In this document: piece after piece, positions 44,002 through 55,074 of the stretch
How the letters are laid out: each line of letters starts with the position of its first letter
How positions within the stretch are numbered: the stretch's first letter is position 1
NCBI GenBank assembly: GCA_036924085.1
Contig: JAVGWX010000011.1
Span: 30,557,886-30,621,885 of the forward strand
Reading direction: 5' to 3'
Length of the DNA stretch: 64,000 nucleotides
Source: Ariolimax columbianus
Taxonomy: Eukaryota; Mollusca; Gastropoda; Stylommatophora; Arionidae
Position numbers and translations under genes: made by a program
The notes under the pieces: model-generated
Seen by the model: only the letters and a program-made list of their open reading frames with translations
What the model was told of the DNA's origin: nothing
The model's database searches: none

Positions 44002-44254
44002 ATGATATCGACAAGCCCTGAGATGAAAGACCTTGACTCTCCAACTCGCGTCCGAGCTGTATTCAGCACGTACAGAACTGTCAACTCGAGAGAGAGTACA
44101 TCCTCCGGACCCATGTTTGTGGAAGCTGGTAACGATATTCCTGCTGGGTTATCTGTCAACTTAGGAGCTTCTGATATTGTTTTGGGACACAGCCTTCTGG
44201 AGGACAAGCGACACTCCAAGAAGGTTGCAGCGTCTTCTACCTACGTCTGTGTCA
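44002..44254 (+). CDS. Candidate gene 2, first coding exon (hypothetical)
   Basis: ATG at 44002 (A at -3, nearest in-frame upstream stop at 43948) opens 84 codons plus, ending GTC AAG|GTAAGT at 44254/44255, a consensus donor after a complete codon. The peptide starts MISTSPEMKDLDSPTRVR and contains FVEAGNDIPAGLSVNLGAS and GHSLLEDKRHSKKV. It is hydrophilic, without signal peptide or membrane segment. It lies in the largest stretch of non-repetitive DNA in the window. The following intron would hold SINE-3, S360 copy D and a 41-bp array. No later exon is identified. Family not recognised; it could be an internal exon if the true start is further upstream. Confidence 0.5.
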
Positions 44255-44491
44255 AGGTAAGTCAGTGCTTCCGCATATATTTTAGTAACACAAACTTGTC
44301 TATTGACTCCTTATCTACTATTGCTTGCTGAGGTCTCCCTTTGCATTTCTGAGGCTAATAGTTCTACAGTCCTTGTTAGATTACACTGATATGTCTGATA
44401 TGGTTTTGTATGTTACTTTTCTTTGCACTGTTTTAGGGACCAGGTAAGGGATTGACGCAGAGTAACACACATAATTATTTTATATACGGTA

Positions 44492-44735
44492 CACAGTAGG
44501 AGCGTGCGTGGCCTAGGGGTGAAACTCGCTCGGTTTTCACAATCCCAACGTTCCGGGTTCGATTCCCACTTGTGTCCAGTTTGGCAGACACTGGGTTTTT
44601 TTCTCGGGCTCCTCCACGTACGGAATGTAATGGCAACCTACCGTGCTGCATACTTGCCAAAAAACTTATAACAGCCAGATAGGTGGCGGTTGTAAGAATC
44701 TACGTTCTGTAAAAGGACATGCGACTTACTTTACT
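44492..44735 (+). mobile_element. tRNA-derived SINE-3
   Basis: A box 'gtggcctaggggtgaaactc' and a strong B box 'gggttcgattccc' about 45 bp apart, an unrelated body, and a TTTAC-type repeat tail at 44726-44739. Confidence 0.82.
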
Positions 44736-44741
44736 TTACAC

Positions 44742-44990
44742 GATACGGTGATCCTGGATAGCAAGCTGCAACAGCGCAGGCTGGCTAAGGAGAAGGGATC
44801 GAAAAGAGACGGTTATCCGGGTACTTAATAAATGCCTCCTGAAGTCGGATATATCGTACCGAAAGATGCAAATATCGCAGTCAAGCTGTAAACTACGACA
44901 CAACGCATTCCTTTCTCTGGACTACATTCTGCCACTTAAACCCATTCAGTGTTTGGTAGCGGGAGATTGAGAACGAACGAAGCCAAGCCC
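44742..44990 (+). mobile_element. S360, copy D (5' truncated)
   Basis: Starts at 'ggtgatcctggatagcaag', includes the core 'tgaagtcggatatatcg' and ends 'gagaacgaacgaagccaagc'. Inserted directly at the tail of SINE-3. Confidence 0.88.
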
Positions 44991-45088
44991 ATATAAAAAT
45001 ATAAATGTTTATTTGATTCTAGCTCCGTTCAGGTACCATCTCCAGCTCAGGTCGGCTGCAATGGATACCAATGCATTATGTATTTTTT

Positions 45089-45527
45089 CTTGATCTCTTA
45101 GGACTTTGCCTGTCCACTTTTCTTGATGGTACAATCTCTTAGGACTTTGCCTGTCCACATTTCTTGATGGTACAATCTCTTAGGACTTTGCCTGTCCACG
45201 TTTCTTGATGGTACAATCTCTTAGAACTTTGCCTGTCCACTTTTCTTGATGGTACAATCTCTTAGGACTTTGCCTGTCCACTTTTTTTGATGGTACAATC
45301 TCTTAGGACTTTGCCTGTCCACGTTTCTTGATGGTACAATCTCTTAGGACTTTGCCTGTCCACTTTTCTTGATGGTACAATCTCTTAGGACTTTGCCTGT
45401 CCACTTTTCTTGATGGTACAATCTCTTAGGACTTTGCCTGTCCACTTTTCTTGATGGTACAATCTCTTAGGACTTTGCCTGTCCACTTTTCTTGATGGTA
45501 CAATCTCTTAGGACTTTGCCTGTCCAT
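45089..45527. repeat. 41-bp minisatellite, about 10.6 copies
   Basis: Unit 'tctcttaggactttgcctgt' then 'ccacttttcttgatggtaca' and 'a'. Uniform. On the minus strand the flanking single-copy part reads KVLRDQEKIHNALVS, which I do not recognise. Confidence 0.96.
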
Positions 45528-45809
45528 TGTTTGATATTATTCTCCCACTCATGGCGTTGTTTACCTGTGACACTGTTCGAGAACTTTTCCTTCCAGTATT
45601 ATTTTTAGAACATAAAGACTGGCACGACAAGAGCCTTGTTCAACACAATTGTCATGCCTACACTATGCTACCAGAGTCAAACATGGACACTTGCCAGACA
45701 TGCGTGAAATTTGGAACTTTATACTTGTTGCGGCTCTTAATGACAGCAAAAAGAGAGAACGGCCAACAGGGACTCTTCGCAGAACGATTATCAGAGATAA
45801 GGTGCTGGG

Positions 45810-46200
45810 CCCCCCCCTCCCCCTCCCCAATCACAGCACCTGTCGATACCCCGTGGAAGCAAATCCTTAGAAAATGGTGCAGGAAGTAGACCTTTACATA
45901 AAATGCATGCCGAAGTCGGATGCACTGGGCCGACAGCCACAAAATAAAAATATAGTGCAACGGGCACCACTTTGGGGAGTAGAGAAATAAAGCGAACGCA
46001 AAAAGAGAGAGAGAGAAAGAGAGGGAGAGGTGAGAGGGGAGAAAGAGAAAGATAGAGAGAGATAGAGAGAGATAGAGAGCGAGATAGAGAGAGAGATAGA
46101 GATAGAGATAGAGAGAGAGGGATAGATAGAGAGAGATATATATATATAGAGAGAGAGAGAGATTGAGAGAGAGAGAGAGGGAGAGAGAGAGAGAGAAATC
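45810..46200 (+). mobile_element. SINE-2 copy 3 with long (GA)n tail
   Basis: The head is lost. Core 'atgccgaagtcggatgcact', 'gggccgacagccacaaaata', 3' block 'caccactttggggagtagag', 'aaataaagcgaacgc', then about 200 bp of GA-rich repeat with GATA and TATA interruptions. Confidence 0.85.
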
Positions 46201-46289
46201 AACTAAGGTGAAGAACACTTGTTTCTACCAATTGAGCCGTGCTTGGCGTTAAAAGAACGTAAATATAGAATTGAGATTACAGATTTCTG

Positions 46290-46978
46290 ATTTGTGAACA
46301 AAACTATTGAATTTAATCAGGCGCAGAACATCGTCTTTGTAGACCAGGAGAAAGCTTTTGACTAAGAGGACATAAAAACAAGCGATAGGAGATCCTAGAA
46401 AACTATGCACTGCAAGGACAATTATTGAAAAATCGAATAGCAATGTTTAAAACAGCCGCTGTACTGCCGGAACACCAAGCGGACTCGCTAAGTGGTTTGT
46501 AGTTCAGACAGAGATGTGTACTATCACAACTTTTGTTCATTGTATACATAGATCACATAACAACTGAAGCAAACCCAGACCACCACAACGAACGAGCTCC
46601 TTTTTACAGATAATCAGTCTCTTTAATTCCGATGAACAAAACCCCATAGAACATCTCAATGTCACTGACAATGCTTGCGATAGATATAATATGAGGATTA
46701 GTACAGCTAAGAGGCAATGAAAATAAGCAGAATAGAGAAAACACTAAATATACAGATAACAAGTAAAGAGATTAAACAAGTCAGTGAATTCAAATACTTG
46801 GGCAGATGGAAGGCATAGATAGAGATGTGGAATGAAGAACACAGAAAGTTAGTGCGGTTTCCTATCAACTTTCACCATTACTAAGATACAAACCCATTCC
46901 AATTAAGACAAAGAGACAATAAAATAATAAATTGAATTAAAATACTAATAAATAGTATTTTTATACCAAATCTCTGGG
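46290..46978 (+). mobile_element. LINE-D reverse transcriptase, 5' part (left of M36)
   Basis: Reads IVFVDQEKAFD (motif A), RQRCVLSQLLFIVYIDHIT, then EKTLNIQITSKEIKQVSEFK then YLGR, then QKVSAVSYQLSPLLRYKPI and FIPNL. Stops and frameshifts are many. The frame stops at 46978 where an M36 element begins and resumes at about 47783. Confidence 0.82.
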
Positions 46979-47782
46979 AAGGTAGACTAACATCTGGTCA
47001 GGCACAACATACTATCAGACATGTTAGTCAGGGTCAGGCACAACATACTATTAGACATGTTAGTCAGGGTCAGGCACAACATACTATCAGACATGTTAGT
47101 CAGGGTCAGGCACAATATACTATCAGATATGTTAGTCAGGGTCAGGCACAACATACTATCAGACATGTTAGTCAGGGTCAGGCACAACATACTGTCAAAC
47201 ATGTTAGTCAGGGTCAGGCACAATATACTATCAGATATGTTAGTCAGGGTCAGGCACAACATACTATCAGACATGTTAGTCAGGGTCAGGCACAATATAC
47301 TATCAGATATGTTAGTCAGGGTCAGGCACAATATACTATCAGTCATGTTAGTCAGGGTCAGGCACAAGATACTATCAGACATGTTAGTCAGGGTCAGGCA
47401 CAATATACTATCAGATATGTTAGTCAGGGTCAGGCACAACATACTATCAGACATGTTAGTCGGGGTCAGGCACAACATACTATCAGACATGTTAGTCGGG
47501 GTCAGGTAAAATATACTGGCCAAGACCCTCATCTCGGCTTCCTCGCAAACCTTCCTGGAAACGGGCTGATTTCATGACAGCCTGTCTAACAAGGTGGGAG
47601 ATCAAGGCGAACTCCGAAGTAGTGAACGGCACGCAGATGAAGTCAAGAATATCAACCGCTTAGAGGACTCCGGTCCACCTTCATCAGCACGCTCGGAATG
47701 TGAGGAAAGCTACGACAGCTACGACTTAACGTCCATTTCAGGGCTCACAAATGGGGAATCATACTCAACAATAGCAGCTCTC
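46979..47782 (+). mobile_element. M36 element, copy 6, bounded by its host LINE
   Basis: About 15 modules of 36 bp (unit 'gtcaggcacaacatactatc' plus 'agacatgttagtcagg'; 46985-47520), linker 'tggccaagaccctcatctcg', body 'ggaaacgggctgatttcatg', 'acagcctgtctaacaaggtg', 'ccgaagtagtgaacggcacg', 'ccaccttcatcagcacgctc', 3' block 'ccatttcagggctcacaaa', end 'tactcaacaatag'. The LINE-D frame continues on both sides, so the ends are known to a few bases. No long open frame of its own: non-autonomous. Confidence 0.85.
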
Positions 47783-48220
47783 CGCTACCAGTGTCAGGCA
47801 TGGAATCTCTCAGCAAGGCAGGTATAAGATAGAAAAATGGTGGTTGGCGAAATGAGGTGTTTGAGAAAGGCTGTAGGGGTCACGTGGCTGGACAGAGTAG
47901 GAAATAAAGATATCAGACAGAAGGTGGGTGCAACACCGTGCATGGAAACAGAGAAAGGCAAAGAATAAAATGGTTTGGACACCTGACAAGAATGCAACAG
48001 AAGTTACCAGCTGCTCGCATCTACAATACCAGACATCAGGGTTGCAGAGCAAGAGGCAGACCACGTAAAAGATGGATAGATGATGTCAGTGAGACACTGA
48101 AGAAATAAGGAAGGGCAATAACATCGGCGATAAAGCTGGCACACGACAGAAAACTTCACCTCCCCACGTCGTCTAGCGACTCAAGTGGATAGAAGTTGAT
48201 GATGATGATGATGACGACAT
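47783..48220 (+). mobile_element. LINE-D C-terminus and 3' end (right of M36)
   Basis: Resumes with LRYQCQAWNLSARQV, then GEMRCLRKAVGVTWLDRVGN, IKWFGHLTRMQQKLP, ARGRPRKRWIDDVSETLKK, then LAHDRKLHLPTSSSDSSG, and a (GAT)n tail at 48196-48215. Sister of the minus-strand copy at 62640-63870. Confidence 0.88.
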
Positions 48221-48734
48221 CGGTAAGTGATACAGTTGTATCAAACCTTTTCTTTATAAATTGAAAACCAAACAAATGTTTTTACCTGCCGCACTCTTGC
48301 ATCTTGATTTTTATTTTTTTATTTTTATTTGACGGCGGAGGCGCGCCGATTCCACCCTAGACCGTCAACCTGGGCAATATTAAGACGCATATAAACCAGT
48401 GCTTGGATTTATGTGTGCGTCTGTATGTACCTATGCTAGGTTTGTGCGCCCTCAGAAGCCAGCCCAACCAAAGTGCAATGGAAGGGTTTCACCGTGAGGG
48501 CGAGTGGGAAAGTTATGCAAGAGTGTGACTGTAGGACAGAGTCAAATGAAACAGAGTGAGGTGAGGAGAGAGAGGAGGGAAAGTATCTTTTTTTCTGAAA
48601 TCTTGATTTTGATAACTGAGCCATTTACACCAAGAGCTCCTCATTAAATGTGTACCTTGATCCACCCTTCTTTGTATTGCCACCGCGTACGGAATACCAC
48701 ACTCAAGTGGTACAAGAGTCCATCGGGATATCTT
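48221..48734. other. No feature recognised
   Basis: Unique-looking. Nothing beyond short T-rich runs. Confidence 0.4.
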
Positions 48735-50330
48735 CTTCTTCTTCTTCTTCGAACGCTGTCAGACGTCAACTTGTTTTTGTTCGAAGAGAGCAGCTGCCAT
48801 CTTGAGGCTGTCGACACTGCCATAGAGCTTGTCTAGTGTTGCCACTGGTGATGGCCACATGTGATTTCTCTGGTCCTCGTATGTCGGGCAATTTTGCAGC
48901 AGATGTTCAGCGGTCATTTTCCCTGTACCACAGGTGCATTTGTCAGTGCCACCTATCTTCAGTTTATTGAATAGATGGTACCTCAGTCTGTTGTGGCCTG
49001 TGCGGAGTCTGAAGACCACGGCCTGCTTTCTTCTGTTCAACTGGTTATATGCATCGTTTTTTGTATAGCCAGTATGTTCTGTTTCCCATTTGGCCATGTA
49101 TCTGGCCATAATAAACCTTTTGGACTCTTCGTAGGTCACACTAGAATCTGGTTGTGGTAGTCTTGCACCTTCTTTTGCCAGTCTGCCTGCCTTCTCGTTG
49201 CCGTGGATGTTACAGTGGGATGGAACCCACTGTACCACTACTCTTTTTGGTGCGGACTGCTGGCATAGTTGACAGAGTACTGCTCTTAAATCATTAAGTT
49301 CAGTATTTTTTCTGCTTTTTTAGTGCTGTAACTACGGCCAGGGCATCTGTAAACAGGACTATCTAGCTTTCATTGCTTTCGCCTGTCAGCATTGCTTTTA
49401 CTGCAGCATTCAGTGCCTCTGCCTCCGCTCTGAAATTGCTTGAGTATTTTCCAGTTGCCACTGACTGTTATTTTTCTATCATTTGTTAGGCTTAGGAATA
49501 CCCCTCCCCCTCCATTCTGTGTTGTGTTTGTTACAGAACCGTCGGTGTATGCATGGGTCCAGTCCATGCGTGGGTAGTTTTAAGCTATGTACCTCAGGAT
49601 TATGTCTCTTCTTTCTTTTTCAGTCTGGCCGTTCTTGTTTCCAATACCTGATATATTTTCTACGACCTCCGGAATGATATGCTGCTTCCATGTGGGTTTG
49701 CGTACAGTAGTGATGGGCTTTGGTGTTGTTATGGTGTTCATAGGGTCTTCGCTCATCTTTGCTTTGGCTATTTCTGCAAAGTTTCTCCGCTTTAGTTTCC
49801 CATTTCAAAATATATTTAGTCACTGATGCATTGGATCGTTTGTCAGTCTTCTGAGTTTCTCTGCTTGCTGCTGGGCTCTGCAGTCTCTTCTGTCGGTCAT
49901 GGATTGCAGATTTGTAATCTTTTCAAGTTCTCCAATTGCCGTTGACTTCATGCCTCCTGTTATAACTCTGATGGCTTGGTTTTGAAGTTTGCTAATTTTA
50001 TCAAAGTTCTCCTTTGCTGCTGTTGCCCATGCCGCAATGCCATACTCGAGAACTGGTCTCACTCTTCCAGTGTATAGTTTCTTTAGTATTCTTTCGTCTA
50101 CTCCCCAGCTTGTGCCAGCAAGTTTCCTCATGATTGCCATTCTTTGTTTGGCTCTCATTCGGTTTCTCTCGATCTGACATTTTCATGTCATGCGCCGATC
50201 AAATGTGACTCCCAGGTAGTTTGGTTGTCGTTTGGCGGCAGGTATTTGCTGTTAAGACTTATTTTGGTGTTCTGTGGTTTATTTGAAAGCATCAGGATAT
50301 GACTATTGTAACATACTAAGATTGTCGTAA
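48735..50330 (-). mobile_element. I-like LINE, RT thumb to RNase H and 3' end
   Basis: Minus strand. From about 50330 a decayed YLPPNDN; 50158-49820 open for 113 codons with RMAIMRKLAGTSWGVDERIL, TGRVRPVLEYGIAAWATAAK, ISKLQNQAIRVITGGMKST, the RT thumb. RNase H starts near 49560 with HAYTDGSVTNTTQNGGGGVF (first catalytic aspartate), and 49238-48759 is open for 160 codons with VQWVPSHCNIHGNEKAGRLA and the zinc tail KCTCGTGKMTAEHLLQNCP. It ends at a (GAA)n tail at 48735-48750. One stop and a frameshift separate the parts; 5' truncated. Confidence 0.9.
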
Positions 50331-50439
50331 AAGTAGACTAACAAGGCTTGTCCATGGATCTAGCAACCTCACGCTATTGTTATTGAGGCGGCCCCTTCAA
50401 ATCCTTGCATACAGACTTCCCGTAAACAGGCAAGCTGTA

Positions 50440-50945
50440 TTGGTAAATCCTTATTTCAATTCAGTTCAGTTCAGTTCATCCCGTAACCCATCAGGTCGTT
50501 GGGGCACACATGAAGACATGAAAATCCCACGCCAACCCGCTCTGTCTGTCGCCGCCTGACTTACCTCACCGGGACGAAGGCCTGACCACTCAGTGATGTG
50601 TGCCCAGAATGAAATCCTCTCTTCTGAGTCTTATGGTACCACCAGTAGCACACTTAACACCTCCGCCCTGGTGTGGGACGGTAGGCGCGGTCATTGTTGA
50701 CCCGGGCTGCGACCGATCCGGTATAATAGATGTCGTTTTTGTCCTCATGTTTGATTCTTCGGCTTGAAATCATCTGACGGCGCCCATCTCCTCTCCAAGC
50801 TGCGGTGGGCCAACATCTGCAATTAACCTGAAGGAGCCCATCCCCCCCAGGCGAGCCATTGCCTCGTTAGCATAGAGCCTCACGATCCTAGTTGCCCAGT
50901 GTGTACCCCGAGGAGGTGAGGTTGGCTTGTGAGCTCACTTTCCTC
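50440..50945 (-). mobile_element. Possible retroelement 3' end with (CTGAA)n tail
   Basis: A (TTCAG)n run on the + strand at 50459-50477 is followed by about 460 bp of GC-richer, non-coding sequence ('cccgtaacccatcaggtcgt'), unlike its surroundings. A simple 5-bp tail suggests the 3' UTR of a non-LTR element on the minus strand. No coding motif, so this is tentative. Confidence 0.35.
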
Positions 50946-51049
50946 TTCATTTTATTATTATTGTGCTTCTCTTCTTCTTCCTCTCCTTTTTCTTTTTTCT
51001 TCTTTTAATTTTGTTGTTGTCTTTTTCTTCTTCCTTTCCTTTTAATCTT

Positions 51050-51475
51050 TCTTCTTCTTCTTCTTCTTCTTCTTCTTCTGCTTTTTCTTCTTCTTCTTCT
51101 TCGTGTGTGTCTCTTCTTCTTTCCTCAGACTTTGACTTTCACTGCAAATGACCCAAAAAGACAGCAGTCAGCTCGGTACTCCCGTATATTCTCGTGCAGT
51201 GGAAGGGCATTGGATGCTGCCCCTTGCCCCTCCTTTCACTGATGTATGATGGGTAGAACTTCCACCAGGTGTTTTCCGCCACTGGCGCTGTGTCAGAAAT
51301 GTAAACGTCCATAATGTCCATCTTGAATGCGTTATAAAGATGCCATCTGTGTTTGTGTCTTGTGGGCAGCCGGAAGATTATCGCCCGATCTCTTTTGGAG
51401 AGTTGATGGTAGGCCTCATTTTCTACATGGCCGGATGGGGGGGGGGGGGGGGGGGGGGTTCTCTTTTCCATAACG
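51050..51475 (-). mobile_element. I-like LINE, RNase H C-terminus and 3' end
   Basis: Minus strand: NEAYHQLSKRDRAIIFRLPT, WHLYNAFKMDIMDVYISDT, then GSTELTAVFLGHLQ, then a GAA tail (CTT on the + strand, 51050-51125). A run of about 22 G at 51437-51459 marks the 5' truncation point. The zinc tail has lost its cysteines. Confidence 0.8.
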
Positions 51476-51959
51476 ATCTGTAATGTGGTCTTGAAAGTTA
51501 CTTTCGTATTGTCTTATGCTGTCTCTGTGTCACTCTGTTGTAGTAGTCGTCCCTAGTAAGCAAGTATATGTTTCTTCAATGCCTGGGAATTTGCAGTGCC
51601 CGTGTATCTACTGCATTATACGTCTTTTGTATTAGTCTGCCAAGCGTTTGAATCTTCCGGTGCAGCGAGTGCATATTTTTGCTGGTTCTTGAGGACTGTT
51701 ATCCCTGAAAATGCATTCCTGATAACAACCACTTGTTTTTCTGTCTACACCCTTTAGTCTATTGGGGGTTTGGCAGCCTGTCTCTGAGATTTAGTTTCGG
51801 TATTGAAGTTGTTTCAGTATCTCTCTTGGACAATTGCTGATGAGCATACATTCATTTTGTAGTTTTGTAACGATTCCTCTTTTCCCACCTTGGTTGGCTG
51901 GTTATTGATCCAGCAGCCTTTGGGATCCTGCTCTTTGATCCAATGTCATATAGTGGTAT

Positions 51960-52600
51960 CTGCAAGTGTTTTTAAGCTGTTGTTTAGTTCAGTACAGAGT
52001 GTCCCGTTTGTCTCGGAGGAAGAAGCTCTTTCCTAACACCATCAAACGCCAGACATTCAACAAGATAATGTTCAACAGTTTCATAACGATGATGTATGCA
52101 CCGCCGGCACTCTGGGGTATGTTCTGGTTGGGTTCTGTTCAACAGTTTCATAGCGATGTATGGACCGCCGGCACTCTGGGGTATGTTCAAGTGACTTTTA
52201 AGTTTTATGTGTGAAATGCGAAGTCGGAAAATTGTGGTTTGATCTCTCATTTTTATGAGGTGGATGTTGTCATTGAGATTTGGGACGGCAATGTGTTGGT
52301 AGATTTCTCTCCAAAGTACTCCCCATTGCCCATCTATTCAGCCAAGTCTTTTTGTACGCCATCTTTGGGAGTTGTTTGACTGTATTGTTGTTCTTGACTT
52401 TATCCCATCTTAGCCAGTAGTGTAACGTCCATGTGTATTTAAGTGACAATGGATCGATTGCATGCCTATTCTGACTTCATGGGATGTGATAATTTTGTTT
52501 GGATTCTTGGAATATTTGGGTAAGTTCAAGGTCGTTCCCCACTCTCTGTAGCATCTTTTGCTGAGTCATTTGTATTTGCATGCGTCCAGGATTTTGGTGG
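51960..52600 (-). mobile_element. I-like LINE, RNase H C-terminus with internal duplication
   Basis: Minus strand: LKYTWTLHYWLRWDKVKN, then (52250-51984) MRDQTTIFRLRISHIKLKSH then a zinc-tail region PECRRCIHHRYETVEHYLVE then C, and VRKELLP. A segment 'tgttcaacagtttcat' to 'gccggcactctggggtatgt' is present twice (52070-52122 and 52136-52187). 51480-51960 may be its 3' UTR; nothing else is seen there. Confidence 0.72.
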
Positions 52601-52867
52601 ACATTTCTGGTTGATGTGTTTGGAAGTTATATGCTTTCTTTGCTTTTCTGTGTGTGACGTTTTGTCTTCCTTGTTGGAAATGTTGCAAAAATGCCACAGG
52701 GCAGAATTCTATGTATCAGCGATTTTAACTACACCCAGCTGTAAAAGGGTACCCGGCCGTTCAAGTTAGGAATTGTAACATATCAATGGATAGAGCATTT
52801 AATTGTACCACAAAGGAATGATATCCATATATTGTAGTTTCTAGTGCTTTTTACCACAACGCATAAC

Positions 52868-53125
52868 TATTTATGGTACTGTCTATGTTGCGTTATCTAT
52901 GGTACTGCCTGTGTTATGTAACCTATGGTACTGCCTGTGTTATGTAACCTATGGTACTGCCTGTGCTATGTATCCTATGGTACTGCCTGTGTTACGTAAC
53001 CTATGGTACTGCCTGTGCTATGTAACCTATGGTACTGCCTGTGCTATGTAACCCATGGTACTGCCTGTGTTATGTAACCTATGGTACTGCCTGTGTTATG
53101 TAACCTGTGGTACTGCCTGTGTTGT
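52868..53125. repeat. 26-bp minisatellite, about 10 copies
   Basis: Unit 'ctatggtactgcctgtgtta' plus 'tgtaac' (52923, 52949). Mild variation. Origin not recognised. Confidence 0.95.
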
Positions 53126-53455
53126 GTTATATAGTGACTATGTTCATCTTTCCTTTTAAGGCAGGACGTTTAAGATCCTTCAGTATATTAAGTATAAACG
53201 GCTCGAATAATGTGTAAATGTCCGTTTTGCCAAACTTGAATTGATTTTAACGATGACACTTCAATCTGTTATGTTATGTGCGTAACCTGGAGATGATCGC
53301 CTGATCATACCTGGACAGTTTTTGATAAACTTATTTTGTTATAGTTAACTCTCTTCCATTGTGATCTGGTACATTGCCTTGATAATTATATGTGTCTAGT
53401 CACATGTTGTCACTGTGTCACTTTGTTGCAGTGTTGTTCATTTCGTACTGTTTTT

Positions 53456-53585
53456 GTCACTGAGACATTATTTATATGTTTCCATTGCTGGTCCTCTAAA
53501 TTTGATTGTCGTGGTGCTGTCACTGAGATATTATCTATATGTTTCCATTGCTGGTCGTCTGAATGAGTCTGTCCTGGGTCGGTCA
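53456..53585. repeat. 63-bp tandem duplication, about 2 copies
   Basis: 'gtcactgaga.attat.tatat' at 53456 and 53519, with 'gtttccattgctggtc' in each. Diverged at the right end. Confidence 0.85.
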
Positions 53586-54305
53586 TTGATTTATTACTTA
53601 TAAATGTCTTCACTGCTGTTTCTTTCAATGATTTTGCCGTCAGATAAGTAACTTTACCAAGTGTTCTTCTAAACCACACTCGGCGGGACACAGTGGACAA
53701 ATTCTTTGTTCCCAAATATCGAGTTCTGGGACTACCAGCCGTTCATTAAAAGTGGGTAGCGGCGATGAGATAATCGGCACAAGTAGGTGCCACAGAACGG
53801 TCACCGGTCTCTACCAGGATTAGCTGTACAAAGTTCAAACACTTAAGTCGGGATCTGGGCAAGCCTGGCTGAGCTCACAGACCTGTGGCACTTTCTGCTA
53901 ATCTCCGTTGTTGGAAAAGTTATGAGAATTTAGGTTGAAGAGGGAAAGTTGTGTGTCTTGTCGCTGACACCTTGTCGGCCTATGTATGTTTGCTCCAGCG
54001 AGAGAAAATCAGCAATTGATTTACGTTTAGAGTGGCGTGTCGCTTGTTGATTGATTCGTTGTGCTGCTCCAAGCAAAGCATGGGGTTGCCACTAATGCTC
54101 ACCCTACAGGAGGCCTGTTTTCAAGCGCTTGAAGGCGGCTTCTTGGGTTAGCTAACCCTGTTGAGTTCCGTTTTGCGGCGCTTCAAATGTAACAGGGGTC
54201 CTACTCTTGTCAACCCTTGTAACAGTTGGGTAACTGTGGTATGTGGACAAGTCGTGACAATACTTGTGAAACTCAGGTAAGTGTGGCATGTTGATATGCA
54301 TGTAC
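53586..54305. other. No feature recognised
   Basis: Mostly unique. The last bases before 54306 form part of the target of the LINE insertion that follows. Confidence 0.35.
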
Positions 54306-54316
54306 GAGGCGTGTTC

Positions 54317-54961
54317 TTCTTCTTCTTCTTCATCGTACGCAGTCAGACAGTAACCATTATTTTTTCGAAAAAGGCAGCGGTCATCCTGAGGCTGTCGACA
54401 CTGCCATAGAGCTTGTCTTGTGTTGCCACTGGTGATGGCCACATCTGCTCTCTCTGATCCTCGTATGTCGGGCAGTTTTGCAGCAAATGCTCAGCGGTAA
54501 TTTTCCCGGTACCGCACGGGCATTCGTCGGTGCCACCTATCTTCAATTTGTTGAATAGGTGGTACCTGAGTCTATTGTGGCCAGTGCGAAGTCTGAAGAC
54601 CACGACCTGCTCTCTTCTGTTCAACTGGTAATAGGCATCGTTTTTGGTGTAGCCAGTATGTTCGGTTTCCCATTTGGTCATGTATCTAGCTCTAATAAGC
54701 CGTTTTGACTCTTCGTATGTCATACTAGTATCTGGTTGTGGTAGTTTTGCACCTTCTTTTGCCAGTCTGTCTGCCTCCTCGTTGCCTTGGATGTTGCAGT
54801 GAGATGGAACCCACTGCACCACTACCCTTTTCGGTGCGGACTTCTGGCATAGTTGACAGAGTACTGCTCTTAAATCATTAAGTTCAGTATTTTTCTGGCT
54901 TTTTAGTGCTGTGACTACGGCCAGAGCATCTGTAAGCAGGACTATGTGGCTTTCATTCCTT
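54317..54961 (-). mobile_element. I-like LINE, short recent insertion with 11-bp duplication
   Basis: Minus strand, open for about 206 codons from 54959 to a TGA near 54343: ESHIVLLTDALAVVTALKSQ (RNase H motif), VVQWVPSHCNIQGNEEADRL, NRREQVVVFRLRTGHNRLR, zinc tail ECPCGTGKITAEHLLQNCP. It is the same family as 48735-50330 but cut off 5' inside RNase H. GAA tail at 54317-54330. Flanked by GAGGCGTGTTC at 54306-54316 and 54962-54972, a perfect target-site duplication. No stop in the retained part: the youngest-looking LINE copy here. Confidence 0.95.
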
Positions 54962-55074
54962 GAGGCGTGTTCAAATGAAACCGGACCTAACTGCACCAAG
55001 CGAACTTACGTACGTTGCGCATGATGACGTCCTTTTCGGTGTAAAACAGCACATACCAATCGTCAAGTTTGCAA

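Noticed and set aside
46987..47532. Two long repeat frames on opposite strands (LTNMSDSMLC and MLVRVRHNIL types)
   Set aside because: Both come from the 36-bp M36 module; overlapping long frames on both strands reflect the period only.
47594..47827. Possible exon ending at a GT (…NLSARQ|GTATAAG)
   Set aside because: The left part is M36 3' sequence and the right part (YQCQAWNLSARQV) is the LINE-D frame, so it is a junction of two transposons, not an exon.
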